Shown here piece after piece: positions 1-6,904 of a stretch of DNA of 11,631 bases. Positions within the stretch are counted from its first letter, which is position 1; every line of letters starts with the position of its first letter. The notes beneath the pieces were generated by a model. The model searched no databases. It worked only from the letters and a program-made list of their open reading frames with translations, and had not been told where the DNA came from. Source of the stretch: Betaproteobacteria bacterium (GTDB lineage Bacteria; Pseudomonadota; Gammaproteobacteria; Burkholderiales; SG8-39); the NCBI GenBank assembly GCA_009693345.1, contig SHXL01000077.1, positions 1-11,631 of the forward strand, written 5' to 3'. Position numbers and translations under genes: made by a program.

Positions 1-401
1 AGAACCAGCGAGCGCACCCTGCCGGGATGCCGCGCCGCGAATGACGCGCCCACCAGCGAGCCGAAGGAGCTGCCCACCACGTGCGCCGAAGGAATGGCGA
101 GCGCGTCCATGAGCGCGGCAAGCGCATCGGCATACTGCCAGTTGCCGGGCGCGGGATCGCGAAAATTGTCGGTCAGGTAGTAGCCGGGGGCGTTCCACGC
201 AATAGCCCGGTACTGCGTGCCGAGCGCGTCCAGAACGTAGCGCCAGCCGGTGCAGTTCGAACCGATGCCGTGCAGCAGCAGAACCGTGTCGTTTTTGTCC
301 GCGCCAGACTCCATGTAGCTCATCCTCGCGCCCTCCATGCCGCTGCGCGCGGGATCGACCGCGACCAGCTTTAGTTCGGACAATGCCGGGACGGCGCTCA
401 T
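1..401 (-). CDS. Alpha/beta-hydrolase fold protein, C-terminal part beyond window
   Basis: The first 133 codons of an alpha/beta hydrolase are present; the gene runs off the left edge. After strand beta-3 there is an oxyanion-hole loop LLLHGIGSN (about residues 43-51) and, near residue 110, the nucleophile elbow VGSSFGS (G-x-S-x-G), with the second Ser as presumed nucleophile. The catalytic Asp/Glu and His would lie in the missing part. The start is the ATG at 401-399, which overlaps the TGA of the upstream VOC-like gene as ATGA, so the two are probably translationally coupled; no separate Shine-Dalgarno sequence is visible. The family includes enol-lactonases, meta-cleavage-product hydrolases, esterases and haloperoxidase-like enzymes, and the substrate cannot be named from this fragment. 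The divergent LysR gene suggests a small inducible catabolic unit (inference). Confidence 0.88.
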   Translation of the reverse strand, partial: MSAVPALSELKLVAVDPARSGMEGARMSYMESGADKNDTVLLLHGIGSNCTGWRYVLDALGTQYRAIAWNAPGYYLTDNFRDPAPGNWQYADALAALMDALAIPSAHVVGSSFGSLVGASFAARHPGRVRSLV

Positions 402-817
402 GCTTCGAACAGAACCGCAACACCGCAGGCCTCCTCGGCGGGCACCAGCAGGCGCCCGTTCGCCTCGCGCACCGCGATGCCCGCCGCGGTCAGGCGCGCG
501 CGCTGTGCCGCCAGGTCCGGGGTGCGGAACGCGACCGCCGCGATCCCGGACAGCGGCGGCAGCAGCGTGCCCGGCAGCCATTGCTGCGCATCGCGGTAGT
601 GGACCAGGGTGAGGCGCCCGAGCAGCGAGAAATCGAAGCGCCAGGCGACGCGCGACGGATCGGGCTCTACGCTCGCCTCGAGCATCTCGGCGTCGATCTC
701 CACCAGTTCCGCCGCGTCGCGGGCACCGTCCGGCGACGCGGCGATTGCCGCGGCGTAAGGCTCGCCCACGGCGAAAATCTCCGCCTGAGAGAGCAGCGGA
801 TGCGGCGGCACGGTCAT
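398..817 (-). CDS. Small protein with C-terminal glyoxalase/VOC-like half
   Basis: A 139-residue protein. The last 55 or so residues (LSGIAAVAFRTPDLAAQRARL onward, ending GRLLVPAEEACGVAVLFEA) read like one beta-alpha-beta-beta-beta module of the vicinal-oxygen-chelate (glyoxalase/dioxygenase) superfamily, with a near-terminal Glu where the family often has a metal ligand. The N-terminal half is not a clear second VOC module, so the enzymatic role is unknown. Codon bias matches its neighbours. The ATG at 817 has GAGG only one base upstream, which is too close. The GTG two codons later (811-809) has the same GAGG at a spacing of about 7 and may be the true start, giving 137 residues. Its stop overlaps the start of the downstream hydrolase, so the two probably act together. 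A truncated or degenerate VOC protein is the main alternative. Confidence 0.62.
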   Translation of the reverse strand: MTVPPHPLLSQAEIFAVGEPYAAAIAASPDGARDAAELVEIDAEMLEASVEPDPSRVAWRFDFSLLGRLTLVHYRDAQQWLPGTLLPPLSGIAAVAFRTPDLAAQRARLTAAGIAVREANGRLLVPAEEACGVAVLFEA

Positions 818-841
818 GCCTCAGTTTGCACGGGTTTCGTA

Positions 842-869
842 CCTGTTTGGTCTTGCGGGGCCGAACAGG
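842..869. promoter_or_regulatory. Inverted repeat upstream of the VOC/hydrolase pair
   Basis: CCTGTTTGG (842-850) and CCGAACAGG (861-869) form a 9-bp inverted repeat with one mismatch, which would be a G-U wobble in one RNA strand. The spacer is 10 bases. It ends 25 bp upstream of the VOC-like ATG, within or just after the candidate promoter. It could be an operator for the divergent LysR regulator or a leader hairpin in the leftward transcript. The repeat is directly visible; its function is inference. Confidence 0.4.
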
Positions 870-873
870 CTGA

Positions 874-903
874 AGTCTAGGCGCGTTGCGCCAGGACCTC
901 CAA
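874..903 (-). promoter_or_regulatory. Weak candidate sigma-70 promoter for the VOC/hydrolase pair
   Basis: Read leftward, TTGGAG (903-898) and TAGACT (879-874) are separated by 18 bp, giving partial matches to -35 and -10. The implied start of transcription falls near position 867, inside the 842-869 inverted repeat. Matches are modest, so this is only a candidate. Confidence 0.28.
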
Positions 904-922
904 TGCCGGTGCCGCAGATGAC

Positions 923-940
923 GATACCATTTCCGGTATC
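923..940. promoter_or_regulatory. Perfect GATACC-N6-GGTATC dyad, candidate LysR-type binding site
   Basis: GATACC (923-928) and GGTATC (935-940) are exact reverse complements with a 6-base spacer, ending 12 bp upstream of the lysR ATG. The inner ATAC-N8-GTAT resembles the ATAC-N7-GTAT style of LysR-type boxes but with one extra base in the spacer. Its place between a LysR gene and the divergent pair it may control fits autoregulation (inference). Confidence 0.45.
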
Positions 941-952
941 AGAGTCCCGCGC

Positions 953-1903
953 ATGAGCCGCTCGACCGATCCCGCGGCCTGGCACCTGAAGTCGCGCCTC
1001 AAACTTCGCCAACTGCATCTGCTTGTGTCCCTGGACGAATTGCGCAATCTGCACCGGGCGGCGGAGCGACTCCACCTAACCCAACCGGCTGCCACGCGGT
1101 CGCTCGGCGAAATCGAGCGCGCACTCGGGGTGAAGCTGTTCGAGCGGACCGCCCAGGGCATGATGCCGACGGCCACCGGCACCGCGCTCGTCCAAGGGGC
1201 GCGCGAAGTCTTGGGCGTCCTTGCGCGCGCGGGCGAGGAGCTCGCCGCGATTCAGTCCGGAACCTCGGGACGCGTTCAAGTAGGCGTGCTCGCGGCTGCG
1301 GCGCCGGTTTTGCTGCCGCGTGCCATCGCCCGCTTCAAGGCCGAGTTTCCGGAGGTCACGGTGGCAGTGCAGGAGGGCACGCTTGCGCTTCTTCTGCCGA
1401 TGCTGCGCGAAGGTGACCTCGATCTCGTCGTCGGTCGACTCAGCGGCGAAGTCGTGGCCTCTGGCATGGCGCTCGAATCACTGCATCCCGAGCCAATGCG
1501 CGTCGTCGTGCGCGCCGGCCATCCGCTCTTGCGGCGCCGGCGCCCTACGCTGCGCCAGCTTGCGACGGAGGGCTGGGTGTGGCCCGCCCGCGGCACACCC
1601 TACCGCCTGCGGCTCGAGGCCGCGTTCCATCGAGCCGGCGCGCAACCGCCGCGCCGCCTGGTGGAATCCGCTTCTGTGCTGGTGAACGCGTCACTCCTGC
1701 AGGAAACCGATTTTCTCGGCGTCATGCCGCAGGACGTTGCGGAACGCTTTGAGCGTCTCGGCGCCTTGGCGACGCTCAACGTGGAGTTGCCGGAACCGAC
1801 CGGGCCCATCGGCCTGATCATGCGCCCGGGTCAGGCCATGACGCCGCCCACCCGCGAGTTCGCGGCCATGCTCGGTCGCGTCGCCGCCGATCGACGGGGC
1901 TGA
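953..1903 (+). CDS. LysR-family transcriptional regulator
   Basis: A 316-residue protein, the normal length for LysR-type regulators. An N-terminal winged helix-turn-helix spans about residues 17-76; its recognition core, AAERLHLTQPAATRSLGEIE (36-55), is followed by GVKLFERTAQGMMPTATG. A linker helix follows, then a two-lobed effector-binding domain (about 96-305) beginning SGRVQVGVLAAAAP. The tone of the HTH and the start RLKLRQLHLLVSLDE is that of the GbpR/PcaQ-like branch, but the effector cannot be read. The ATG at 953 is the only reasonable start: no ATG or GTG lies upstream before the in-frame TAG at 878-880, and there is no strong Shine-Dalgarno. It is transcribed away from the VOC/hydrolase pair with 135 bp between, the classic arrangement for a LysR protein and its target. 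mnmC follows after 30 bp. Confidence 0.95.
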   Translation: MSRSTDPAAWHLKSRLKLRQLHLLVSLDELRNLHRAAERLHLTQPAATRSLGEIERALGVKLFERTAQGMMPTATGTALVQGAREVLGVLARAGEELAAIQSGTSGRVQVGVLAAAAPVLLPRAIARFKAEFPEVTVAVQEGTLALLLPMLREGDLDLVVGRLSGEVVASGMALESLHPEPMRVVVRAGHPLLRRRRPTLRQLATEGWVWPARGTPYRLRLEAAFHRAGAQPPRRLVESASVLVNASLLQETDFLGVMPQDVAERFERLGALATLNVELPEPTGPIGLIMRPGQAMTPPTREFAAMLGRVAADRRG

Positions 1904-1933
1904 TGGGCGAGATCCCGGCCTCACAATAGGGCT

Positions 1934-3757
1934 GTGCCCAGTCCCCTCGCCCCCGCCCGTCTCGCCTTCGCGCCCGACGGCACGCCATACTCGGAAACCT
2001 TCGGCGATGTTTACCACAGCGCCGCAGGCGGCCTAGCGCAGGCGCGGCACGTATTCCTGCAAGGCAACGGCCTGCCCGAACGCTGGCGCGGGCGACGCGT
2101 CTTCACGATCCTCGAAACCGGTTTCGGATTCGGCCTTTCTTTCCTCGCCACTTGGCACGCCTGGCGCGCGGATCCGAAACGCTGCGAACGGCTGCATTTC
2201 GTTTCCATCGAGAAGCATCCCTTCACTGCAATTGATTTTGAATCTCTTCTGCAAAAATTTCCCGAGATCGCGAGCGAGGCCAAACAATTGCTCGCTCGCT
2301 GGCCGATCCTGGTGCCCGGCATGCACCGCATCGAACTCGATGGCAGAAATGTTGTTCTAACCCTCTTTTTCGGCGATGTCGCCGATGGCCTGCCGCAGCT
2401 GGCGCTTGCGGCGGACGCGTTTTTTCTCGACGGCTTCGCGCCTCCGAAGAACCCGGCAATGTGGTCGCCGCCGCTGCTGCGCCACCTCGGCCGGCTTGCA
2501 GCACCGGGCGCGACTCTCGCCACCTGGAGCGTGGCAGCGCCCGTGCGCGAGGCCCTGCAAGGCGCCGGTTTTGCGCTGGAAAAGGTCCAGGGGTTCGGGA
2601 CGAAAAGGGAAATGCTCAGAGGAGACCTGATCGCAAGAAAGAAAGTCTCGGCAGAAAAAACTATTTCCCGCTCCGCAATCGTCATCGGCGCGGGCATCGC
2701 AGGCGCCGCGGTATGCGAGCGGCTGGCGTCGCGCGGCTGGGAGGTTACGCTCATTGAGCGACATACCGGGCCCGCCGAAGAGGCCTCCGGCAATCATGCC
2801 GGGATCTTCCATCCGATTATCTCGCCAGACGACAGCCTGTTCGCGCGCTTCACGCGCGCCTCATTTATGTTTCTGTTGAATCATTGGAAAAATCTGCACG
2901 ATCTGCAGTGGGAGCGCTGCGGCGTGCTGCAGATGGCGCGCAACGCGGACGAGAAGGCATCGCAGCAACGCGCGCTGGCGACGCTCGGTTATCCGGCGAA
3001 CTACGCGCAGTTCGATGAAGTGAAGGGCGGCATCTGGTTTCCCGAAGCCGGCTGGGTGAAGCCACGCAGCCTGGTTCAGGCATTGCTTTCGCATAGCGGC
3101 ATTGAAACGAAATTTGGCATGGAAGTTTTTGATCTGGAGCATTCTGGAACAACCTGGAATGCAAGGGACAAACAAAGCAAAACCATCGCTTCTTCATCTA
3201 TCGTCATACTCGCGAACGCCTCCGACGCATTGCACCTCGCGCCGCAGCCGGCGGTCAAGCTGCGGCGCGTGCGCGGACAACTCACCTTGGCGCCCGCCAT
3301 CGAGGGACTCAGGCATATCCTGCTGCGCGGCGGCATGGTGTTGCCGGGCGTGGACGGCTTATCGGTCATCGGTGCAAGCTTTGATGTCGGCGACGAGGAT
3401 CCCGAACTGCGCGCCGACAGTCACGAGGGCAACCTCGAGCGGCTGGAACAAATGCTGCCCGGTGCATCCAGCGGCCTCGATCCCGCGAGCCTCGGCGGCC
3501 GCGTCGCGTTTCGCGCCGTGGTGCGCGACCGGCTGCCGATGATCGGGCCGATCGCGGATGCGCGGGGTGCGGGGCTATACGGCGCGTTTGCCTACGGATC
3601 CCGCGGGCTGCTTTGGGCGGGACTCGGCGGCGAAATGCTGGCGAGCCTGCTCGAGGGCGAGCCGCTTCCGGTGGAACGAAAACTCGCGGCGGCGGTGGAT
3701 CCGGGCCGGTTTGCGCTGCGCGCGGCGCGCCGGGGGCTGCCAGCCGCAAGGCAATGA
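1934..3757 (+). CDS. mnmC: Bifunctional tRNA mnm5s2U34 methyltransferase / FAD-dependent cmnm5s2U oxidoreductase MnmC
   Basis: A 607-residue protein with both MnmC domains (E. coli MnmC has 668 residues). The enzyme completes mnm5(s2)U at the tRNA wobble position: the C-terminal FAD domain converts cmnm5U to nm5U, and the N-terminal domain methylates it with SAM. Residues 1-235 are the DUF752-type methyltransferase, with GTPYSETFGDVY (16-27), the SAM loop GFGFGLSFL (63-71) and FFLDGFAPPKNPAMW (163-177). The DAO-type oxidase starts with the dinucleotide motif GAGIAGA (252-258), then EASGNHAGIFHP (283-294), and ends with RDRLPMIGP (531-539) and AFAYGSRGL (551-559). The start is GTG at 1934; AGGG lies only 2 bases upstream, but the residues after it align with the family N-terminus. 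It sits 30 bp after lysR and converges on the pseudogene with no obvious terminator hairpin. Several stretches (around 2220-2350, 2630-2675, 3105-3215) use AT-rich codons unlike the rest of the gene. Confidence 0.96.
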   Translation: MPSPLAPARLAFAPDGTPYSETFGDVYHSAAGGLAQARHVFLQGNGLPERWRGRRVFTILETGFGFGLSFLATWHAWRADPKRCERLHFVSIEKHPFTAIDFESLLQKFPEIASEAKQLLARWPILVPGMHRIELDGRNVVLTLFFGDVADGLPQLALAADAFFLDGFAPPKNPAMWSPPLLRHLGRLAAPGATLATWSVAAPVREALQGAGFALEKVQGFGTKREMLRGDLIARKKVSAEKTISRSAIVIGAGIAGAAVCERLASRGWEVTLIERHTGPAEEASGNHAGIFHPIISPDDSLFARFTRASFMFLLNHWKNLHDLQWERCGVLQMARNADEKASQQRALATLGYPANYAQFDEVKGGIWFPEAGWVKPRSLVQALLSHSGIETKFGMEVFDLEHSGTTWNARDKQSKTIASSSIVILANASDALHLAPQPAVKLRRVRGQLTLAPAIEGLRHILLRGGMVLPGVDGLSVIGASFDVGDEDPELRADSHEGNLERLEQMLPGASSGLDPASLGGRVAFRAVVRDRLPMIGPIADARGAGLYGAFAYGSRGLLWAGLGGEMLASLLEGEPLPVERKLAAAVDPGRFALRAARRGLPAARQ

Positions 3758-3787
3758 TTCAACCTGATTGGCGGATGTTCGCGCCCG

Positions 3788-4770
3788 TCATTCGATCACC
3801 TTGGTCGTCTGAACCAGAATCGATTGAGGAATTTTCAGGCCTAGCGCCTTGGCGGTTTTCATGTTGACCACCAGATCGAATTGGTGGGCAGCTCGATCGG
3901 CAGCCCGCCTGTCTTCGCGCCCTTGAGGATCTTGTCCACATACGTTGCGGCGCGGCGAAATAGCACGGAACGGTCTGCTCCATACCCCATCAGAGCGCCC
4001 GCCTCGGCGAATTCTGGGGTTCCGATTGTGGCAATACGGTGCCGGGCCGCAATGCTCGCCACTAATGCATTATGGGCGGTGAGCATCGGGTCTCCTTGAA
4101 CACCAATGGCGGCAACGCGTCGTTTTGCCATCTCGGCAAAAATGCTTTCAAACTCCTGCGGTCCTCGCACTTCGAATGATTGGAGTTCCACCTTGAGCGA
4201 CTTGGCGGTAGCCCTCATCGATTTGAAGACTTCCCGCGCCATGGAAGTGGTGTCCGGGTTTGAGAGAAATCCAAAGCGCCTGATTTGCGGCTGCACCTCT
4301 TTGAGCAGCTGGATAAACTTCGCGCTAGTTTGCGGGCTAAAGACGTTCAAGCCGGTGATATTGCCGCCCGGCCGCGCGAGACTGGACACAACTCCGGTCG
4401 CAACGGAATCACCCTGCTCCGCAATAACGATGGGGATCACCGCGGTCGCCTGCTAGGCGGCAACAGCTCCGGGTGTGCTGTGAGTCACGATCAGTTCCAC
4501 ATTGAGGCGCACCAGTTCCGCGGCAAGTTCGGCAAGCCGCTCATACTTGCCTTCGGCCCAGCGGAACTCGATGACGAGGTTTTTGCCCTCGGCGTAGCCG
4601 AGTTCGCGTAGCCCTGCCCGCAACGCTTCCAGCCAACTCGTGACACCCACGGCAGAACTCGGACCGAGGAACCCGATCCGGTGCATCTTCGGCTGTTGTG
4701 CGATAGAGCCGAACGGCGCTGCAAGCGCGCTTGCGCCAAGGGCAACGAGTAATTTACGGCGATTATTCAT
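3788..4770 (-). pseudogene. Decayed ABC_sub_bind-type periplasmic substrate-binding protein (amber codon plus frameshift)
   Basis: Read leftward from the ATG at 4770, the frame starts with a Tat- or Sec-like signal peptide (MNNRRKLL, hydrophobic core, cleavage near SIAQQ). It continues with KMHRIGFLGPSSAVG, LRELGYAEGKNLVIEFRWAEGK and LIVTHSTPGAVAA, the hallmark of ABC_sub_bind (PF04392) proteins. A TAG at 4455-4453 sits where the family commonly has Lys, so an AAG-to-TAG change is likely. The same frame then resumes with QATAVIPIVIAEQGDSVATGVVSSLARPGGNITG. At about 3879-3883 one base is missing: the frame ends at TGA 3861-3859, while the minus-one frame gives FDLVVNMKTAKALGLKIP and a natural end, KVIE-stop at 3790-3788. 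Repaired length would be about 327 residues, typical of the family. AAAGGA (4780-4775) is a good Shine-Dalgarno, so translation signals survive. It lies 35 bp after the CDF gene. No permease or ATPase is nearby. Sequencing error is possible, but two separate lesions argue for decay. Confidence 0.85.
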
Positions 4771-4805
4771 TCAATCCTTTAGTATGCGCGCACCACCGTT
4801 CACGG

Positions 4806-5714
4806 TCACCACCTTTCCAGCTTGATGTCGTCGTAGGACGCAGGCTGCGAGATCGGCTCAATGTGGCTGAGCGTGATCGCGTTCGGCACCAGCGAGCGGA
4901 TGCGCTCCTCGATCTCTTCCGAGAGCTGGTGCGCGCGGTCCACCGGCCACGCATCGGGCACCAGCAGGTGGAACGAGATGAAGCGCCGCGCGCCCGCCTG
5001 GCGCGTGAGCAGGGCGTGGAACTCGACGCCGTAGCGGGGACGGTATTCGGCGAAGATTTTTTCGACATCGGCGCGTTCGGCTTCGGGAATCGCCGCATCG
5101 AGCAGCCCCGCGAAGGAACGGCGCATGAGAACCGCGCCGGTCCAGACGATCTGGATCGCCACCCCGATTGCGATCAGCGGATCGAGGATCAGCCAGCCGG
5201 TGCCCGCCACCAGCGCGACGCCCGCGATGACCCCGACCGAGGTCCACACATCGCTCATCAGGTGGTGCCCGTCGGCCTCCAGCGCGATGCTGTGCACGCG
5301 CCGCCCCGCCGAGATGAGGAGCAGGCCGATCCCCAGGTTGATCGCGGTCGCCGCCGCGGAAAGCGCGATGCCCAGCAGCGGCGCCTCGATCGGCGCCGGC
5401 GACGCCAGGCGCGGCACGGCGGCGTACGCGATGCTGATTGCGGCGAACACGATCAGGGCGCCTTCGATGCCGCTCGCGAAATACTCGGCCTTGAAGCGGC
5501 CGTAGGGATGCGCCTCGTCGGGCGGCGCCGCCGCCAGGCGCAGCATCGACAGCGCGAGCAGCGCCCCGGCGAGATTGATCAGCGATTCGAGCGCATCCGA
5601 CAACAGGCCGACCGAGCCGGTGACGTGCCAGGCAAGCGTTTTCAGCGCAATGGTCGCGAGCGCCCCGGCCACCGAGAGCCAGGCGTAGTGCTCGAGCGGG
5701 CGGCCGATGGCCAT
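4806..5714 (-). CDS. Cation diffusion facilitator (CDF) family divalent metal transporter
   Basis: A 302-residue inner-membrane protein predicted to exchange a divalent cation for protons. Six membrane segments lie within about residues 10-200, followed by a cytoplasmic C-terminal domain (about 208-290; GVEFHALLTRQAGARRFISFHLLV is its typical fold region). Marker motifs are GSVGLLSDALESLINLAG in TM2, HPYGRFKAEYFA (69-80) in the loop, and DGHHLMSDVWTSVG in TM5, where H151-x-x-x-D155 forms half of the transport site. The TM2 half reads E43-x-x-x-N47 rather than the usual D/H-x-x-x-D, so metal specificity is uncertain. I start at the ATG 5714-5712, 8 bp past the dehydrogenase stop, because it gives a normal N-terminus. 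An in-frame start at 5777 would add 21 charged residues and overlap the upstream gene by 55 bp. No clear Shine-Dalgarno precedes either start. It is probably co-transcribed with the dehydrogenase. Confidence 0.93.
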   Translation of the reverse strand: MAIGRPLEHYAWLSVAGALATIALKTLAWHVTGSVGLLSDALESLINLAGALLALSMLRLAAAPPDEAHPYGRFKAEYFASGIEGALIVFAAISIAYAAVPRLASPAPIEAPLLGIALSAAATAINLGIGLLLISAGRRVHSIALEADGHHLMSDVWTSVGVIAGVALVAGTGWLILDPLIAIGVAIQIVWTGAVLMRRSFAGLLDAAIPEAERADVEKIFAEYRPRYGVEFHALLTRQAGARRFISFHLLVPDAWPVDRAHQLSEEIEERIRSLVPNAITLSHIEPISQPASYDDIKLERW

Positions 5715-5722
5715 GCGCGCCG

Positions 5723-6862
5723 CTAGGCGCGCCGCAGGATCGCGGGGCCGGCTTCCTTCACGTCGCGCAGGCCGCAAAGCGCCATGGAGACGTCCAGTTC
5801 CTTGCGGATGATGTTGAGCGCGAGCGACACGCCCTCCTCGCCCATCGCGCCGAGCGCCCAGGCAAACGCCTTGCCGATGAAGACGCCGCGGGCGCCGAGC
5901 GCCAGCGCCTTGAGAACGTCCTGGCCGGAGCGCACGCCACCGTCGAAGAACACCTCGAGCCTGCCGCCGACGGCATCCACCACCTCGGGAAGCGCGCGAA
6001 TCGAGGACACTGTGCCATCGAGCTGGCGACCGCCGTGGTTGGAGACGACGATCGCGTCAGCGCCGGTGGACGCGGCGATCTTCGCGTCGTCTGCGTCGAG
6101 GATGCCCTTCAGGATAAGCTTGCCGCCCCAGAGCTTCTTGACCCATTCGATGTCCTTCCAGCTGAGCGTCGGGTCGAACTGCCCCGCGATCCATTGCGAC
6201 AGCGTGAGCAGGTTGTCGGCGCCCTTGATCTGGCCTTCGAGGTTGCCAAATGATCTTCTTTTGCTTTGCAACATATTGAAAGACCAGGAAGGCTTGCAAA
6301 GCATGTCGACAAGATTCGCCAGCTTCAGCTGCGGCGGCACGGTGAGGCCGTTCTTCAGGTCCATGTGGCGCTGGCCCTGGATCTGCAGGTCGAGCGTGAG
6401 CATCAGCGCGGAACATTTCGCCGCCTTGGCGCGCTCGATCAGCGAGGCGGCGAAGCCGCGGTCGCGGAACACATAGAGCTGGAACCAGAAGGGCTTCGAC
6501 ACCGCACCCGCCACGTCCTCGATCGAGCAAATCGACATGGTGGAGAGCGTGAACGGGATGCCGAACTTCTCCGCCGCGCGCGCCCCGAGTATCTCGCCGT
6601 TGGCCCAGTTGAGGCCGATCAGGCCGACCGGCGCGATGCCGACCGGCATGGTCACATCCTGCCCGACGAGGGTTGTCCGGGTCGAGCGGTGGTCGACGTC
6701 GATCGCCACGCGCTGGCGCAGCTTGAGCGCCTCCACGTCGTCGCGGTTGGCGCGCAGCGTCACCTCGTCATAGGAGCCGCGCGAGACGTAGTCGTAGATC
6801 GCCTTGGCGACCCGCCGCTCGGCGATCTGGCGCAGATCTTCGATATTCGTGATGACCGGCAT
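5723..6862 (-). CDS. FMN-dependent alpha-hydroxy-acid dehydrogenase (lactate/mandelate dehydrogenase-like)
   Basis: A 379-residue TIM-barrel flavoenzyme of the family that includes LldD, (S)-mandelate dehydrogenase, glycolate oxidase and flavocytochrome b2, which oxidise a 2-hydroxy acid to a 2-oxo acid. By alignment with glycolate oxidase every catalytic position is present: Y25 (IYDYVSRGS), Y130 (FQLYVFRD), D158 (LTLD), K252 (LILKGIL), H276 and R279 (SNHGGRQLDG), plus the phosphate-binding FFDGGVRSGQDVLKALALGA. Residues about 180-232 form the long insertion seen in membrane-associated dehydrogenases such as LldD, so electrons may pass to quinone rather than oxygen (inference). The exact substrate cannot be fixed. 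The start is the ATG at 6862, with only a weak AAAGA upstream. It is divergent from an iclR gene across 42 bp, and followed 8 bp later by the CDF transporter. Codons around 6249-6295 are markedly AT-rich. Confidence 0.94.
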   Translation of the reverse strand: MPVITNIEDLRQIAERRVAKAIYDYVSRGSYDEVTLRANRDDVEALKLRQRVAIDVDHRSTRTTLVGQDVTMPVGIAPVGLIGLNWANGEILGARAAEKFGIPFTLSTMSICSIEDVAGAVSKPFWFQLYVFRDRGFAASLIERAKAAKCSALMLTLDLQIQGQRHMDLKNGLTVPPQLKLANLVDMLCKPSWSFNMLQSKRRSFGNLEGQIKGADNLLTLSQWIAGQFDPTLSWKDIEWVKKLWGGKLILKGILDADDAKIAASTGADAIVVSNHGGRQLDGTVSSIRALPEVVDAVGGRLEVFFDGGVRSGQDVLKALALGARGVFIGKAFAWALGAMGEEGVSLALNIIRKELDVSMALCGLRDVKEAGPAILRRA

Positions 6863-6872
6863 GCGTCTTTAG

Positions 6873-6893
6873 TGTTTCACATCGTGGGATACA
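6873..6893. promoter_or_regulatory. Imperfect dyad in the iclR/dehydrogenase intergenic gap, candidate IclR operator
   Basis: TGTTTCACA (6873-6881) and TGGGATACA (6885-6893) pair at 7 of 9 positions around a 3-base centre. The dyad fills the middle of the 42-bp gap between the two divergent starts, so a bound IclR dimer would cover both promoters. It also overlaps TACAAT (6890-6895), a -10-like hexamer only 9 bp before the iclR ATG. The symmetry is visible; the assignment to IclR is inference. Confidence 0.4.
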
Positions 6894-6904
6894 ATGCCAC
6901 CCAC

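Noticed and set aside
3758..3787. Possible terminator between mnmC and the convergent pseudogene
   Set aside because: Only broken pairings (CCGC with GCGG, CAAT with ATTG, with a bulge) and no T-run; too weak to call.
4453..4455. In-frame TAG as a recoded (pyrrolysine or suppressor) codon
   Set aside because: The same gene also carries a frameshift, TAG ends several neighbouring genes, and no recoding signal is visible.
4795..4806. ACCG-TTCA-CGGT mini-palindrome at the end of the CDF gene
   Set aside because: A 4-bp stem overlapping a stop codon is expected by chance and has no T-run.
4731..5726. Rightward open frame of 331 codons opposite the CDF gene
   Set aside because: Arg/Asp/Gln-rich shadow composition; the leftward strand has clear CDF motifs and membrane segments.
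6266..6904. Upstream in-frame extension of iclR by 213 codons
   Set aside because: It is antisense to the catalytic region of the dehydrogenase and reads as Arg/His-rich shadow sequence. IclR proteins start at the ATG 6905 with normal length.
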